Shown: positions 8,750 to 17,433 of the stretch, in pieces | Numbering within the stretch: the stretch's first letter is position 1 | Layout of the letters: every line of letters begins with the position of its first letter | DNA from: Methylopumilus sp947499625 | GTDB lineage: Bacteria; Pseudomonadota; Gammaproteobacteria; Burkholderiales; Methylophilaceae | Direction of reading: 5' to 3' | NCBI GenBank assembly: GCA_965234475.1 | Contig: OZ248397.1 | Location: 1 to 64,000 of the forward strand | DNA: 64,000 nt | The notes under the pieces: model-generated | Databases searched by the model: none | What the model saw: only the letters and a program-made list of their open reading frames with translations | Told to the model about the DNA's origin: nothing | Program-made: the position numbers and the translations under genes

Positions 8750-9217
8750 TTAGCCAATAATAAAGAGAGTTTCACCGTATTCAACCGGCTGGCCATTTTC
8801 AAGCAAGATCTTCTTAATTGTGCCAGTAGCGTCAGCCTCAATTTCATTCAGTAATTTCATAGCTTCAATAATGCAAAGCGTGTCACCTTTAGTGACTGCG
8901 GAACCTACATCGACAAAAGCTTTAGCATCAGGCGAAGCTGAGCGATAGAACGTTCCCACCATAGGTGAATTCACTGCATGACCATCTATTTTTTCTGCAA
9001 CAGGCTTAGTGTCTGAAATGGACCCATCTGACGGAGCAGCCATTTGAGGTTGATGACCCATTTGCTGAGGCGCTTGTATATATTGCGTCATCGGCGGCAC
9101 ATGATTTATAAGTTGCCGACTGATTTTTACTTTTTCTTCACCTTCGGTGAGTTCAAGTTCGGCGATTCCAGACTCCTCAACTAAGTCGATTAATTTTTTA
9201 AGTTTGCGTAAATCCAT
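8750..9217 (-). CDS. accB: Acetyl-CoA carboxylase biotin carboxyl carrier protein
   Basis: AccB carries the biotin that shuttles carboxyl groups between AccC and the carboxyltransferase. It has 155 residues: an N-terminal helical domain (MDLRKLKKLIDLVEES), a Pro/Gln/Met-rich linker at about 38-80, and a C-terminal biotinyl domain. The biotin-accepting lysine is K121 in EAMKLLNEI. The N-terminus and length are as expected. It lies 21 bases after aroQ and is probably co-transcribed with it. Confidence 0.97.
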   Translation of the reverse strand: MDLRKLKKLIDLVEESGIAELELTEGEEKVKISRQLINHVPPMTQYIQAPQQMGHQPQMAAPSDGSISDTKPVAEKIDGHAVNSPMVGTFYRSASPDAKAFVDVGSAVTKGDTLCIIEAMKLLNEIEADATGTIKKILLENGQPVEYGETLFIIG

Positions 9218-9238
9218 AATGACCTCTTTTTTAAAACT

Positions 9239-9676
9239 TTAAGCGTTAATTGCAAAATTAAGGGCTGCTATATAACCATCCGCACCTAGGCCGCTAATCA
9301 CTGCGACTGCGATATCAGAAAAATAGGAGTGATGCCTAAAAGGTTCCCTTGCATATACATTAGATAAATGAACTTCAATAAACGGGACTTTGACGGCAGA
9401 GAGCGCATCACGCATGGCAACGGATGTGTGGGTATAAGCTGCCGGATTAATAATTAGAAAATCAACTTTGTCCTTGTGAAGCGACTGTATTTTGTTTACT
9501 AAGTCTCCTTCGCTATTGCTTTGCATAGTTTCAAGCTTAATAGACTTCGCTGATGCTATGGTTTTTAAGGCTTGATCGATGTCTTCTAAGGTCTGTTTGC
9601 CGTAGTGCTGAGGCTCACGCTCACCCAGAAGGTTTAGGTTGGGCCCGTGCAAAACTAAGATTGATTTAGTTGCCAT
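9239..9676 (-). CDS. aroQ: 3-dehydroquinate dehydratase, type II
   Basis: AroQ removes water from 3-dehydroquinate in the shikimate pathway. The 145 residues match the type II dodecameric enzyme. Motifs are VLHGPNLNLLGEREPQHYG near the N-terminus (with the catalytic-loop Arg/Tyr), NPAAYTHTSVAMRDAL in the middle, and EVHLSNVYAREPFRHHS. The aroQ-accB-accC order is common in proteobacteria. Confidence 0.97.
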   Translation of the reverse strand: MATKSILVLHGPNLNLLGEREPQHYGKQTLEDIDQALKTIASAKSIKLETMQSNSEGDLVNKIQSLHKDKVDFLIINPAAYTHTSVAMRDALSAVKVPFIEVHLSNVYAREPFRHHSYFSDIAVAVISGLGADGYIAALNFAINA

Positions 9677-9762
9677 GTGTCGCGTTTTTTCTTGAATCTA
9701 TGGGAGTTAATTTTGCCGAAAATAACGTTTTTTGTCTATAAATTAGACGAAATTGAGGAAAA

Positions 9763-10311
9763 TTAAAGGCTTTTAGAGGGTTGCAATAAAGGCTTGAGTA
9801 TGGCATCCAATTGGTCTTTATTTACGCGACCGAGAATCGTTTTTTGGACGTTACCATCTGAATTGATGATTACAGTATAAGGCAAGATACCCTCACTGTT
9901 CCCTAAATTTTTACTCAAAAAAACCCCTTTATCTTCATCTACAAAGATAGGGTAAGTTACTTTTGTATTTTTAAGATAAGATTTCACGGCCTTTTCCTCA
10001 TCAATCGCAATACCTACTACCACGAGGTTTTTAGATTTATTCTCAGCATAGAAATTAGATAATTCAGGCATTTCTTCACGACAAGGCTCGCACCAAGTTG
10101 CCCAAAAATTGAGCACAATAGTTTTATGCTGAAATTGTTTGAGACTTTGAGGCTTGCCTTCAGGGTCATTAATCATGGATGAAAATAGTGGAGCAGTCGA
10201 GGAAGTGTTTTTCTCTGAAGGCAGTGAAAAAATGCGAAAAATAGAAAAGCCCAAAAAAATAATGGCAACCATGTAGATTGCTAAATGAAGTTTGGTTTTA
10301 TTGATTTTCAT
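9763..10311 (-). CDS. TlpA-family membrane-anchored thioredoxin
   Basis: This 182-residue protein has one N-terminal membrane anchor (about 8-28) followed by a periplasmic thioredoxin-like TlpA/ResA domain. The active site is WATWCEPC, with C74 and C77. Such proteins reduce disulfides in apocytochrome c or other periplasmic targets and take electrons from DsbD. That partnership is supported here because its start overlaps the end of dsbD by 14 bases. It could also be called ResA or CcmG-like; the sequence does not decide the substrate. Confidence 0.9.
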   Translation of the reverse strand: MKINKTKLHLAIYMVAIIFLGFSIFRIFSLPSEKNTSSTAPLFSSMINDPEGKPQSLKQFQHKTIVLNFWATWCEPCREEMPELSNFYAENKSKNLVVVGIAIDEEKAVKSYLKNTKVTYPIFVDEDKGVFLSKNLGNSEGILPYTVIINSDGNVQKTILGRVNKDQLDAILKPLLQPSKSL

Positions 10312-12091
10312 GTTGAAGCGTTTTAAGGTGCACCATCATTTGGGATGCGTTCTTGTAACCTACAACTCTAAAAGCACGTAATTCGTTATGCTGCTTATCA
10401 AAAAATAATATGGCTGGCGGCCCGTAAAGATTGAAATGTTTTAATAGGGCTTTATGTTTAGCATTATTTTGAGTGACATCAACTTGAAGCAAGCTATATT
10501 CACTGAGATGTTCTTTGACCTTTGGATTACTAAAAGTAAGTTTTTCGTATTCCTTACAAGACACACACCAATCCGCATAGAAATCGAGCACGATCATTTT
10601 GTTGTCGCGCTGATTAAGTTCGCGAGATAAATCATCAAGACTTTGAATTTGTCTAAAAGGCAAAACAGAAACGTGATTAGGTTTTGTGGTACTAGAAATA
10701 TTCTCATTATCGGACACATTTATTTTTTGAAGTGCTAGTCCGAAAAGTAAAATGGAAGCAATGAGAGTTGCAAAAGCTGACAGATGAACCCAAGACATCG
10801 CTTTATATTTGAAGCGACGGGCTGCAAAAAGCAAATAAATAGAGAGTGCGAGCAATAAAGCACTGTAAGCAATCTGATCAAAATTTTCAGGGAATAGTGG
10901 ACTCATAATAAAAAGGCCCATGGCAATTAAGATAAAGCCAATCAGTTCTTTAACAATAATCATCCAATGGCCTCGCTTTGGTAGCCATTGATCAGAAAAA
11001 ATACCAATGAAAAGAAGCGGTATGCTCATGCCAATAGAAAGGGTAAATAAAGCTAAGCCGCCTAAGACAAAATCTCGTGATTGATTGATATAAATGATTG
11101 CTCCCGCCAGAGGAGGCGCAATGCAAGGACTCAATACAAGCGATGAAATCATACCGATAATAAACACATTAAGATATCTACCACCCTCTACGCGAAGGAT
11201 AGATGTTGCAATAAAATTTTCAATGAAGTGAGGTAATTTGAGTGCATATAAATCAAACATAGAAAGAGCTAAAAGAATAAAAACGACACCAAGGATCATC
11301 ATGAGCAAAGGACTTTGAATGCTTGTCGTAATTAAATTACCTGATAATCCTGCAAAGATACCTATCAAGGTGTAAGTAAAAGAAACGCCACCTACATAAC
11401 TTAAAGACAGGAAAAAATCTTTTAAGCGCGTTTGATGAGAGAGGCGCTTATGTGATGCAAAAATAATACTCGATAAAATAGGGATCATAGGAAGAACACA
11501 GGGCGTTAAAGAAAGTAAAAGACCTGCAATAAAAAATCCTAATAAGATAAGGCCAATGTGTTGTGACTGTAATAAATATTGCATCGTATCAACTTCGGAA
11601 TTAGAGTTACTCGCGCTTGAGTTATTGTTTTGAATGCTATCGAACTTAAATCCTTTTGTAATGGGAGGATAACAAAGACCTTTTTGGCTGCATCCTTGAT
11701 AAGTGAAACCTATTTCTTTTGGTGGATGATTTGGGTCATATGGAATAGAAGCATTTAAAGTGCCATGATAAATTTCTGTTTTTCCAAAATGCGGGTCTGT
11801 TTTAATCTCAGATGTCGGCAAAAGTATTTGATTTTGAGGAACATGATCAAATTCAACTTTTAATTTATTGCGATAGAGATAATAGTCCTTTGCAATAAAG
11901 AAGGCCGCCTCAATGGATTGAGGATTTTTCTTAATTGTTAATTGAAAGGCTTCGTCGGGCTTTAAAAAATCGCTCTTGTCTTTTAAGAATAAAGACTCGT
12001 TAGCATTTGAGCTGTTAATGAGTAAGCCGATAAAAAATAAACCAAATAAGATCGTTATTTTTTTTGATAAAGAAAAAATACGGCTAAACAT
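10298..12091 (-). CDS. dsbD: Thiol:disulfide interchange protein DsbD
   Basis: DsbD moves electrons from cytoplasmic thioredoxin across the membrane to periplasmic thiol proteins. The 597 residues show all three modules. A signal peptide and N-terminal alpha domain carry the CSQKGLC pair. A multi-helix membrane core has LTPCVLPMIPIL and SPCIAPPLAGAI, each with one redox Cys. The C-terminal thioredoxin domain has YADWCVSCKEYE. It is translationally coupled to the downstream TlpA-like gene through a 14-base overlap. Confidence 0.95.
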   Translation of the reverse strand: MFSRIFSLSKKITILFGLFFIGLLINSSNANESLFLKDKSDFLKPDEAFQLTIKKNPQSIEAAFFIAKDYYLYRNKLKVEFDHVPQNQILLPTSEIKTDPHFGKTEIYHGTLNASIPYDPNHPPKEIGFTYQGCSQKGLCYPPITKGFKFDSIQNNNSSASNSNSEVDTMQYLLQSQHIGLILLGFFIAGLLLSLTPCVLPMIPILSSIIFASHKRLSHQTRLKDFFLSLSYVGGVSFTYTLIGIFAGLSGNLITTSIQSPLLMMILGVVFILLALSMFDLYALKLPHFIENFIATSILRVEGGRYLNVFIIGMISSLVLSPCIAPPLAGAIIYINQSRDFVLGGLALFTLSIGMSIPLLFIGIFSDQWLPKRGHWMIIVKELIGFILIAMGLFIMSPLFPENFDQIAYSALLLALSIYLLFAARRFKYKAMSWVHLSAFATLIASILLFGLALQKINVSDNENISSTTKPNHVSVLPFRQIQSLDDLSRELNQRDNKMIVLDFYADWCVSCKEYEKLTFSNPKVKEHLSEYSLLQVDVTQNNAKHKALLKHFNLYGPPAILFFDKQHNELRAFRVVGYKNASQMMVHLKTLQHENQ

Positions 12092-12232
12092 GAATAATGC
12101 CCTTTAATTATAAAGTAGACTGGTTGGAGTTGAATCATCACAAAATCGTTCCTTAAGTATCATTCAATCAAGCTCTTAAGCACAACGATCATTTATTACA
12201 TATAATTCTAACTAAATTAATAGAATAACCCA

Positions 12233-12628
12233 ATGCGATTACTTTTTACTGTTCTTTTATTATCCTTCCCAATTGTTGAGATATGGGGCATTTTTAAACT
12301 AAGCGCGCTTTATGGGTGGTGGTTTTTTCTTTATATGGTTTTAGTTGCTTATCTTGGCTGGCGATTAATTAAAGAAGAAAAACAATTGGTTTTTGCAAAG
12401 CTTATGGGCGCGCTGAGCCAAGGTGGCAATCCAATTGCAGCCATGATTGGAAGCGCACGTAATTTATTTGTAGGTATCTTATTTATTATTCCAGGCGTGA
12501 TTACAGATTTTTTTGCAATCATATTATTACTTATTCCTATTAAAAATAACTCCTCTCAAAACATTAATCCGTCAGAAGAAGATGTGATCGAAGGTGAGTA
12601 TCGCCGGGATGATGAGCTTTTAAAATAA
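12233..12628 (+). CDS. fxsA: FxsA family membrane protein
   Basis: This 131-residue membrane protein has an N-terminal LLLSFPIVEIWGIF helix, a second helix WWFFLYMVLVAYLGWRL, and a later helix IPGVITDFFAIILLLIPI. The PGVITDFFA-type motif is typical of FxsA, first known for relieving F-exclusion of phage T7; its cellular role is unclear. A TATAAT-like element lies at 12201-12206. Its TAA stop shares one base with the ATG of the reductase gene, so the two are coupled. Confidence 0.85.
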   Translation: MRLLFTVLLLSFPIVEIWGIFKLSALYGWWFFLYMVLVAYLGWRLIKEEKQLVFAKLMGALSQGGNPIAAMIGSARNLFVGILFIIPGVITDFFAIILLLIPIKNNSSQNINPSEEDVIEGEYRRDDELLK

Positions 12629-13650
12629 TGAGTTATACCGTAAAACTTTTACCAAGTGGCCATGTCTTTCAAGCCAAAGGAAGTCAAACCATTGTAGAAG
12701 CTGCTATAGATGCAGGCGTTCATCTGCCTTATGGTTGCCGAAATGGAGCGTGTGGCGCATGTAAAGGTAGAGTAGTTGAAGGCAAAGTTCATTGTGAAGA
12801 CTATCAGTCATCCTTGATTTCAGAAGAAGAAATTAAAAATGGCATGACATTGTTTTGTAGAGCAATAGCTATAGAAGACTTAACCATTGAAATTAAAGAG
12901 CTGACGATCGCTAATAATATTAGACCTAAAATCTTTCCAGTGCGTGTTGAAGCTTTAGAAAAGCTCACACATGACGTAATGCTGATGAAGTTAAAACTTC
13001 CAAGTACTGACAAACTGCAATTTGTAGCAGGACAATATCTAGAGTTTTTACTTAAAGATGGGAAAAAGAGAGCGTTCTCAATTGCGAGCCCTTCTCACGA
13101 GTCCTCCTTGCTTGAGATACACCTTAGGCTCATTCCAGGCGGCGAATTTACAGAATATGTATTTAGAGAAATGACAGCAAAATCTATTCTGCGCGTGGAA
13201 GGACCCTTCGGTAATTTTTACTTACGCGAAGATTCTGAAAAAACTATTATTTTTGTAGCTGGCGGAACGGGCTTTGCACCTATTAAGGGCATGATTGAAG
13301 AGTCCATTCAAAAAGGCATGAAGCGACCTATCAAACTTTATCGTGGCGCGCGTATATTGGAAAATTTATATATGGATACGTTATGCAAAACATGGGCAAA
13401 GGAATATGCGCATATTGAATACATCCCTGTTTTGTCAGAATCGCTTAAAGAGGATGCATGGGAAGGCAGAAAAGGTTTAGTACATGAAGCTGTGTTAGAA
13501 GATTTTGTAAATTTGCATGATTATCAATTGTATTGTTGTGGCGCACCTCAAATGGTGGAGGTAGCTCACAAAGCATTTATTGCGCGAGGTTTATTAGAAG
13601 ATGAATTTTATTCGGATGCTTTTACATTTGCAGCCCCTATAAAAAAATAA
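12628..13650 (+). CDS. 2Fe-2S / FAD / NAD(P) reductase (CDP-6-deoxyglucoseen reductase-like)
   Basis: This is a three-domain electron-transfer protein of 340 residues. A plant-type ferredoxin domain has C37, C42, C45 and C77. An FAD-binding domain has RAFSIASPS. An NAD(P)-binding domain has FVAGGTGFAPIKGM and ends with a CCGAPQMVE segment. The layout matches AscD/RfbI-type reductases and oxygenase reductases. No dideoxysugar genes are nearby, so the usual name (CDP-6-deoxy-delta-3,4-glucoseen reductase) is unlikely to reflect its role. It may serve an oxygenase encoded elsewhere. It overlaps fxsA by one base. Confidence 0.88.
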   Translation: MSYTVKLLPSGHVFQAKGSQTIVEAAIDAGVHLPYGCRNGACGACKGRVVEGKVHCEDYQSSLISEEEIKNGMTLFCRAIAIEDLTIEIKELTIANNIRPKIFPVRVEALEKLTHDVMLMKLKLPSTDKLQFVAGQYLEFLLKDGKKRAFSIASPSHESSLLEIHLRLIPGGEFTEYVFREMTAKSILRVEGPFGNFYLREDSEKTIIFVAGGTGFAPIKGMIEESIQKGMKRPIKLYRGARILENLYMDTLCKTWAKEYAHIEYIPVLSESLKEDAWEGRKGLVHEAVLEDFVNLHDYQLYCCGAPQMVEVAHKAFIARGLLEDEFYSDAFTFAAPIKK

Positions 13651-13663
13651 ATATAGCAACCAT

Positions 13664-13690
13664 AAAAAAAGGCGCTAAAGGCGCCTTTTT
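13664..13690. terminator. Bidirectional intrinsic terminator
   Basis: A GGCGC/GCGCC stem (13671-13675 with 13681-13685) is flanked by an A run on the left and a T run on the right. It can therefore end the reductase transcript on the plus strand and the repeat-protein gene on the minus strand. Confidence 0.85.
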
Positions 13691-13708
13691 CTTTGATGCA
13701 GAAGCTAA

Positions 13709-13972
13709 TTACTGAGGAGCTGGAGGCGGAGGAGCTTTCGAACCATCAGCCTTAGGACCACCTGGAGGTGGAGGAGCTTTCGAACCATCAGCCTTAGGAC
13801 CACCTGGAGGTGGAGGAGCTTTCGAACCATCAGCCTTAGGACCACCTGGAGGTGGAGGAGCTTTCGAACCATCAGCCTTAGGACCACCTGGAGGTGGAGG
13901 AGGCTCAGCAGCAAAAGTGTTCAATGAAAGCGCGAATAAACCTGCAACTAATGCAGCTAATAATTTAGACAT
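13709..13972 (-). CDS. Secreted proline/glycine-rich tandem-repeat protein
   Basis: An 87-residue protein with a classical signal peptide (about 1-21, cut likely after LNTFA). The mature part is four copies of PPPPGGPKADGSKA followed by PPPPAPQ. It has no Cys and no recognisable domain and is predicted disordered and basic. I do not recognise a family. It could be a periplasmic or surface linker protein. It stands alone between two minus-strand units, shares a bidirectional terminator with the reductase gene, and has its own start with GGAAAT upstream. Confidence 0.75.
   Translation of the reverse strand: MSKLLAALVAGLFALSLNTFAAEPPPPPGGPKADGSKAPPPPGGPKADGSKAPPPPGGPKADGSKAPPPPGGPKADGSKAPPPPAPQ
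13732..13899. repeat. Four exact 42-bp tandem repeats
   Basis: Read by eye, the four 42-base units starting at 13732, 13774, 13816 and 13858 are identical. They encode the 14-residue protein repeat in frame. Loss of synonymous variation between copies suggests recent expansion or ongoing homogenisation. Confidence 0.9.
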
Positions 13973-14235
13973 GTAATTTCCTTAAATATTAAATAAAATA
14001 TGTATCAAACTTTAACAATAGTGACACACATCAACCGTGTATAAAGCACGATTCGCGCGAATTATACATGAGCCATAATTTTTATCTACAAAAAGTAAGA
14101 CTTGCTATCAAAGACATACGCTTTTTGAACAAGCCCCGTGTAATCGATAGAGATTGAAAAGAAAATAATTTTTAATTAAAACGACTTTGCAATATAGAGG
14201 ACAAACTATTAAAAGAGCTCGCGAGAAATCTAAAA
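13973..14235. other. 263-base gap without a recognisable gene
   Basis: This lies between the repeat-protein gene and the end of hemD. It is AT-rich and should hold the promoter of the repeat protein. The only structure I see is a perfect 12-base palindrome ATTCGCGCGAAT at 14051-14062. I see no open reading frame of note and no known RNA. Confidence 0.6.
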
Positions 14236-15009
14236 TTAGTGATCAATTGTCTCTAAGAGCTTTTTCATCATCGATTGATCAGAAGGCTCGTCCGATGAAA
14301 AAGTCATAAAAGACTCTCTCTCAAGAACATTCACCATCCTTGGATGATTTACGATAAAAAGTACGTCCTTTAAGAAACTCATATCTCTTAAGCGATTTAA
14401 ACGAACAAACTCCTTACATGCCTCAGAGCTTGTAATAAGAATCGCTGCAATGTGAATTTTTTCAGAGAAAGCTTTAAGAAGATCTAAATTGGTTTGCGGA
14501 AACGTTCGCGTATAACATTCTGCGTAAGTAACTTCAGAGCCACGCGCTCTTAATATTTCAGCTAAAGTTTCTCGGCCACCCTCACCTCTAAAGATTACAA
14601 TTTTTTTATTCTTAATATCATTCATTTCTTTGGTAGCAAGTAAACCCTCGCTATCAAAGTTTTCATCTGGGATGAGCACATGATTTACATCAAATAATTT
14701 CAATGCTTTTTGAGTGGAGGGCCCAATAGCTGCGAATTGTGTTGATTCAGGCAATGTGTGAAAGGCATGTTTGACAGCTGGCATACCAAATTGCACTGCA
14801 TTAGAACTAATAAAAATAGCCCAATCATAATCATTCAACTTTAAAACGATATTTTGAAAAGTTTCGTTTTGACTTTTTGATTTGATTTCAAGTAAAGGAA
14901 ATTCGATAGGATGTCCTTGATGATCGTTCACCAAGGTTTTGATCTCGCCAGTTTGATGAGAAGGCCGTGTAATAACAATACCGGTTTGATGGAGTTCTTT
15001 TTTACTCAT
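14236..15009 (-). CDS. hemD: Uroporphyrinogen-III synthase
   Basis: HemD closes and inverts hydroxymethylbilane to uroporphyrinogen III. The family is very divergent. Here 257 residues show the two-lobed pattern with GIVITRP near the start, the AIGPSTQKALK segment in the middle, and ITSSEACKEF in the second lobe. The call is strongly supported by its 4-base ATGA overlap with hemC. The hemC-hemD pair is the usual heme operon core. Confidence 0.92.
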   Translation of the reverse strand: MSKKELHQTGIVITRPSHQTGEIKTLVNDHQGHPIEFPLLEIKSKSQNETFQNIVLKLNDYDWAIFISSNAVQFGMPAVKHAFHTLPESTQFAAIGPSTQKALKLFDVNHVLIPDENFDSEGLLATKEMNDIKNKKIVIFRGEGGRETLAEILRARGSEVTYAECYTRTFPQTNLDLLKAFSEKIHIAAILITSSEACKEFVRLNRLRDMSFLKDVLFIVNHPRMVNVLERESFMTFSSDEPSDQSMMKKLLETIDH

Positions 15010-15935
15010 ATAACAAGACTCGCTAAGATTTTATCGGCGCCCTGATCAAGAAGTTGCTTAGCAAGTTTTTCACCAAGCTTTTCAGCATCTGTAATAGAGC
15101 CTTCAATCTTATCTTTAATCATGTCTTTTCCGTCTATAGAAGCCACAAAACCTTGCAGCTTAAGAATTTTATTTTCAATGATTGCATGCGCACCTAGGGG
15201 AACGTTGCAACTGCCACCCAAAGTTCTACTCATAGCTCTTTCAGCTAAAACACAATAAGCCGACTCTTGATGATGAAGTGGCTTTAATAACTCAACAAGA
15301 TCGGAACGCACTTTTAATATCTCAATAGCAAGTGCACCTTGCCCAGCAGCAGGAATTGAATTTTCAGGGGACATATACTGTCGAATGCGTGTTTTTAATT
15401 TCAGCCGGATGAGGCCTGCCGCTGCTAATATAATGCCGTGATATTGTTTTTTATCGAGCTTTTTCAAGCGGGTTTGTAAATTTCCTCTCAATGGCTCAAT
15501 CACAAGCTCAGGGAACCGTCGTTGTAATTGACTTTGTCGGCGAAAGCTTGAGGTCCCAACAATGCTTCCTGGCGGCAACATTTCGAGCGCCCCAAAATCA
15601 TTAGAAATAAACGCATCTCTTGCATCTTCTCGCTTGCCAATGGCAGCAATCATAAATTCTTTACTCAAATGCATAGGCAAGTCTTTAAGCGAGTGCACCG
15701 CAATATCAGCTTCTTTATTTTGTAATGCGACTTCTAGTTCTTTGATAAAAAGACCTTTGCCACCAATTTTAGAGAGGGATTTATTGAGTGTTTTATCCCC
15801 TTGAGTCGTCATACCAAGAATGCTTACCTCTAATCTCGGATAGAAGGATAAAAGTTGTGACTTAATATATTCGGCTTGCCAAATCGCAAGCTCACTTTCG
15901 CGTGTCGCGATGGTTATGTGTGTAGGTTGAGTCAT
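15006..15935 (-). CDS. hemC: Porphobilinogen deaminase (hydroxymethylbilane synthase)
   Basis: HemC condenses four porphobilinogens on a dipyrromethane cofactor. The 309 residues match the family. Motifs are IATRESELAIWQAEYIK at the N-terminus, HSLKDLPMHL, IVGTSSFRRQSQL, LRGNLQTRLKKLD, AAAGLIRL, and GGSCNVPLGAHA containing the cofactor-binding Cys. It is divergent from argH, with about 90 bases between the two starts. Confidence 0.97.
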   Translation of the reverse strand: MTQPTHITIATRESELAIWQAEYIKSQLLSFYPRLEVSILGMTTQGDKTLNKSLSKIGGKGLFIKELEVALQNKEADIAVHSLKDLPMHLSKEFMIAAIGKREDARDAFISNDFGALEMLPPGSIVGTSSFRRQSQLQRRFPELVIEPLRGNLQTRLKKLDKKQYHGIILAAAGLIRLKLKTRIRQYMSPENSIPAAGQGALAIEILKVRSDLVELLKPLHHQESAYCVLAERAMSRTLGGSCNVPLGAHAIIENKILKLQGFVASIDGKDMIKDKIEGSITDAEKLGEKLAKQLLDQGADKILASLVI

Positions 15936-16011
15936 ATTTGAATTTAAAACGAATGAGTCATTTTATCATAAGCTAGGCCTTTGAAAATTTAGAAAATCAT
16001 AAGCTTTAGCA

Positions 16012-16024
16012 TATACTTTCATCT
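16012..16024 (+). promoter_or_regulatory. Candidate -10 element directly before argH
   Basis: TATACT at 16012-16017 ends seven bases before the argH ATG at 16025, and no Shine-Dalgarno sequence is visible. If this is the -10 box, the mRNA would be leaderless or nearly so. The -35 match is poor, so this is tentative. Confidence 0.35.
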
Positions 16025-17419
16025 ATGGCTAAAAAAGGTATAAAAAAAGCAAATTGGTCAGGTAGATTTAATGAGCCTGTGACTGATCTCGTCAAAAGAT
16101 TTACAGCCTCTGTTGGTTTTGATCAAAAACTAGCTCTTTACGATATTGAAGGCTCAGTGGCCCATGCTGAAATGTTAGCCGCACAAAAAATTATCACGCA
16201 AAAAGATTTAAAAGCGATTCAAGGTGGATTGCAAAGCATTCAAAATGAAATTTTAGCCGGCACCTTCAAATGGTCTCTAGATTTAGAAGATGTGCATTTG
16301 AATATTGAGAAAAGGTTGACTGATAAAATTGGTGAAGCAGGTAAGAAATTACATACAGGCAGATCAAGAAATGACCAGGTCGCAACTGATTTGAGATTAT
16401 GGTTAAGAGCAGCTATTGATGAAACGATTCAAAAAATTAAAACACTTCAGTTATCCGTTGTTCAGTTAGCAGATAAGCATCAAAAAATAATTATGCCTGG
16501 ACTCACTCATCTTCAAGTCGCACAGCCTGTAACTTTTGGCCACCACTTGATGGCTTATTATGAGATGTTGCAAAGAGATCTGGCGAGATTTGAAGATGCT
16601 AGAAAAAGAATGAATCAATTACCCTTAGGGGCAGCAGCGCTTGCCGGCACAACTTATCCCATCGATAGAAATAGAGTTGCTAAAAAACTTAAATTCGATG
16701 GTGTGTGTGAGAACTCTTTAGACGCAGTTTCAGACAGAGATTTTGCCATTGAATTTACTTTTGCAGCATCTTTACTCATGACCCATTTATCAAGATTTTC
16801 AGAAGAGCTTATTATGTGGTCGAGCCCTATGTTTGGATTTGTTGAAATCGCTGATAGATTTTGTACTGGATCATCCATCATGCCGCAGAAAAAAAATCCA
16901 GACGTACCAGAGTTAGTGAGAGGTAAAACAGGCAGAGTGACAGGACATTTAATGGGTCTTCTCATGCTTATGAAAGCGCAACCCCTTGCTTACAATAAAG
17001 ACAATCAAGAAGACAAAGAGCCCCTTTTTGATACTGCAGATACTATTTTAGATGTACTCACCATTTATGCAGATATGCTGAAAGGCATTTCGGTTAATGA
17101 AAAAAATATGAAGGAAGCTGCTTTAAAAGGTTATGCGACTGCAACAGACTTGGCAGATTATCTTGTAGTCAAAGGTGTGGCATTCAGAGATGCGCATGAG
17201 ATTGTTGCAAAAGCCGTAAACTTAGCTATTAAAAAGAAATGTGATTTATCAGAACTTAAGATAGATGAATTGAAAAAATTTAGTAAAATGATTTCAAGCG
17301 ATGTGTATAGCTATCTAACGCTCGAGGGTTCAATTAAATCAAGAAATCACATTGGCGGCACATCATTTGAGCAAGTCAAAAAATCGATTGAAAAAGCTAA
17401 AAAAAGACTAAAACAATAA
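16025..17419 (+). CDS. argH: Argininosuccinate lyase
   Basis: ArgH splits argininosuccinate into arginine and fumarate, the last step of arginine synthesis. The 464 residues match the family. Signatures are WSGRF near the N-terminus, LHTGRSRNDQVATDLRLW, GLTHLQVAQPVTFGHH, and the fumarase-superfamily loop GSSIMPQKKNPDVPE with the catalytic Ser. The start has no visible ribosome-binding site. It converges with the efflux outer-membrane gene at a 14-base gap. argC, another arginine gene, lies about 21 kb downstream. Confidence 0.97.
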   Translation: MAKKGIKKANWSGRFNEPVTDLVKRFTASVGFDQKLALYDIEGSVAHAEMLAAQKIITQKDLKAIQGGLQSIQNEILAGTFKWSLDLEDVHLNIEKRLTDKIGEAGKKLHTGRSRNDQVATDLRLWLRAAIDETIQKIKTLQLSVVQLADKHQKIIMPGLTHLQVAQPVTFGHHLMAYYEMLQRDLARFEDARKRMNQLPLGAAALAGTTYPIDRNRVAKKLKFDGVCENSLDAVSDRDFAIEFTFAASLLMTHLSRFSEELIMWSSPMFGFVEIADRFCTGSSIMPQKKNPDVPELVRGKTGRVTGHLMGLLMLMKAQPLAYNKDNQEDKEPLFDTADTILDVLTIYADMLKGISVNEKNMKEAALKGYATATDLADYLVVKGVAFRDAHEIVAKAVNLAIKKKCDLSELKIDELKKFSKMISSDVYSYLTLEGSIKSRNHIGGTSFEQVKKSIEKAKKRLKQ

Positions 17420-17433
17420 TCGTTTTAGCTATT

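Noticed and set aside
12628..13650. Dideoxysugar reductase role
   Set aside because: No CDP-sugar genes nearby; only the domain layout is shared.
13732..13899. CRISPR-like array
   Set aside because: Repeats are contiguous with no spacers and encode protein in frame.
13705..13914. Leu/Arg-rich repeat frame opposite the proline-rich protein
   Set aside because: It is another frame of the same 42-bp repeats; the signal-peptide frame is the better gene.
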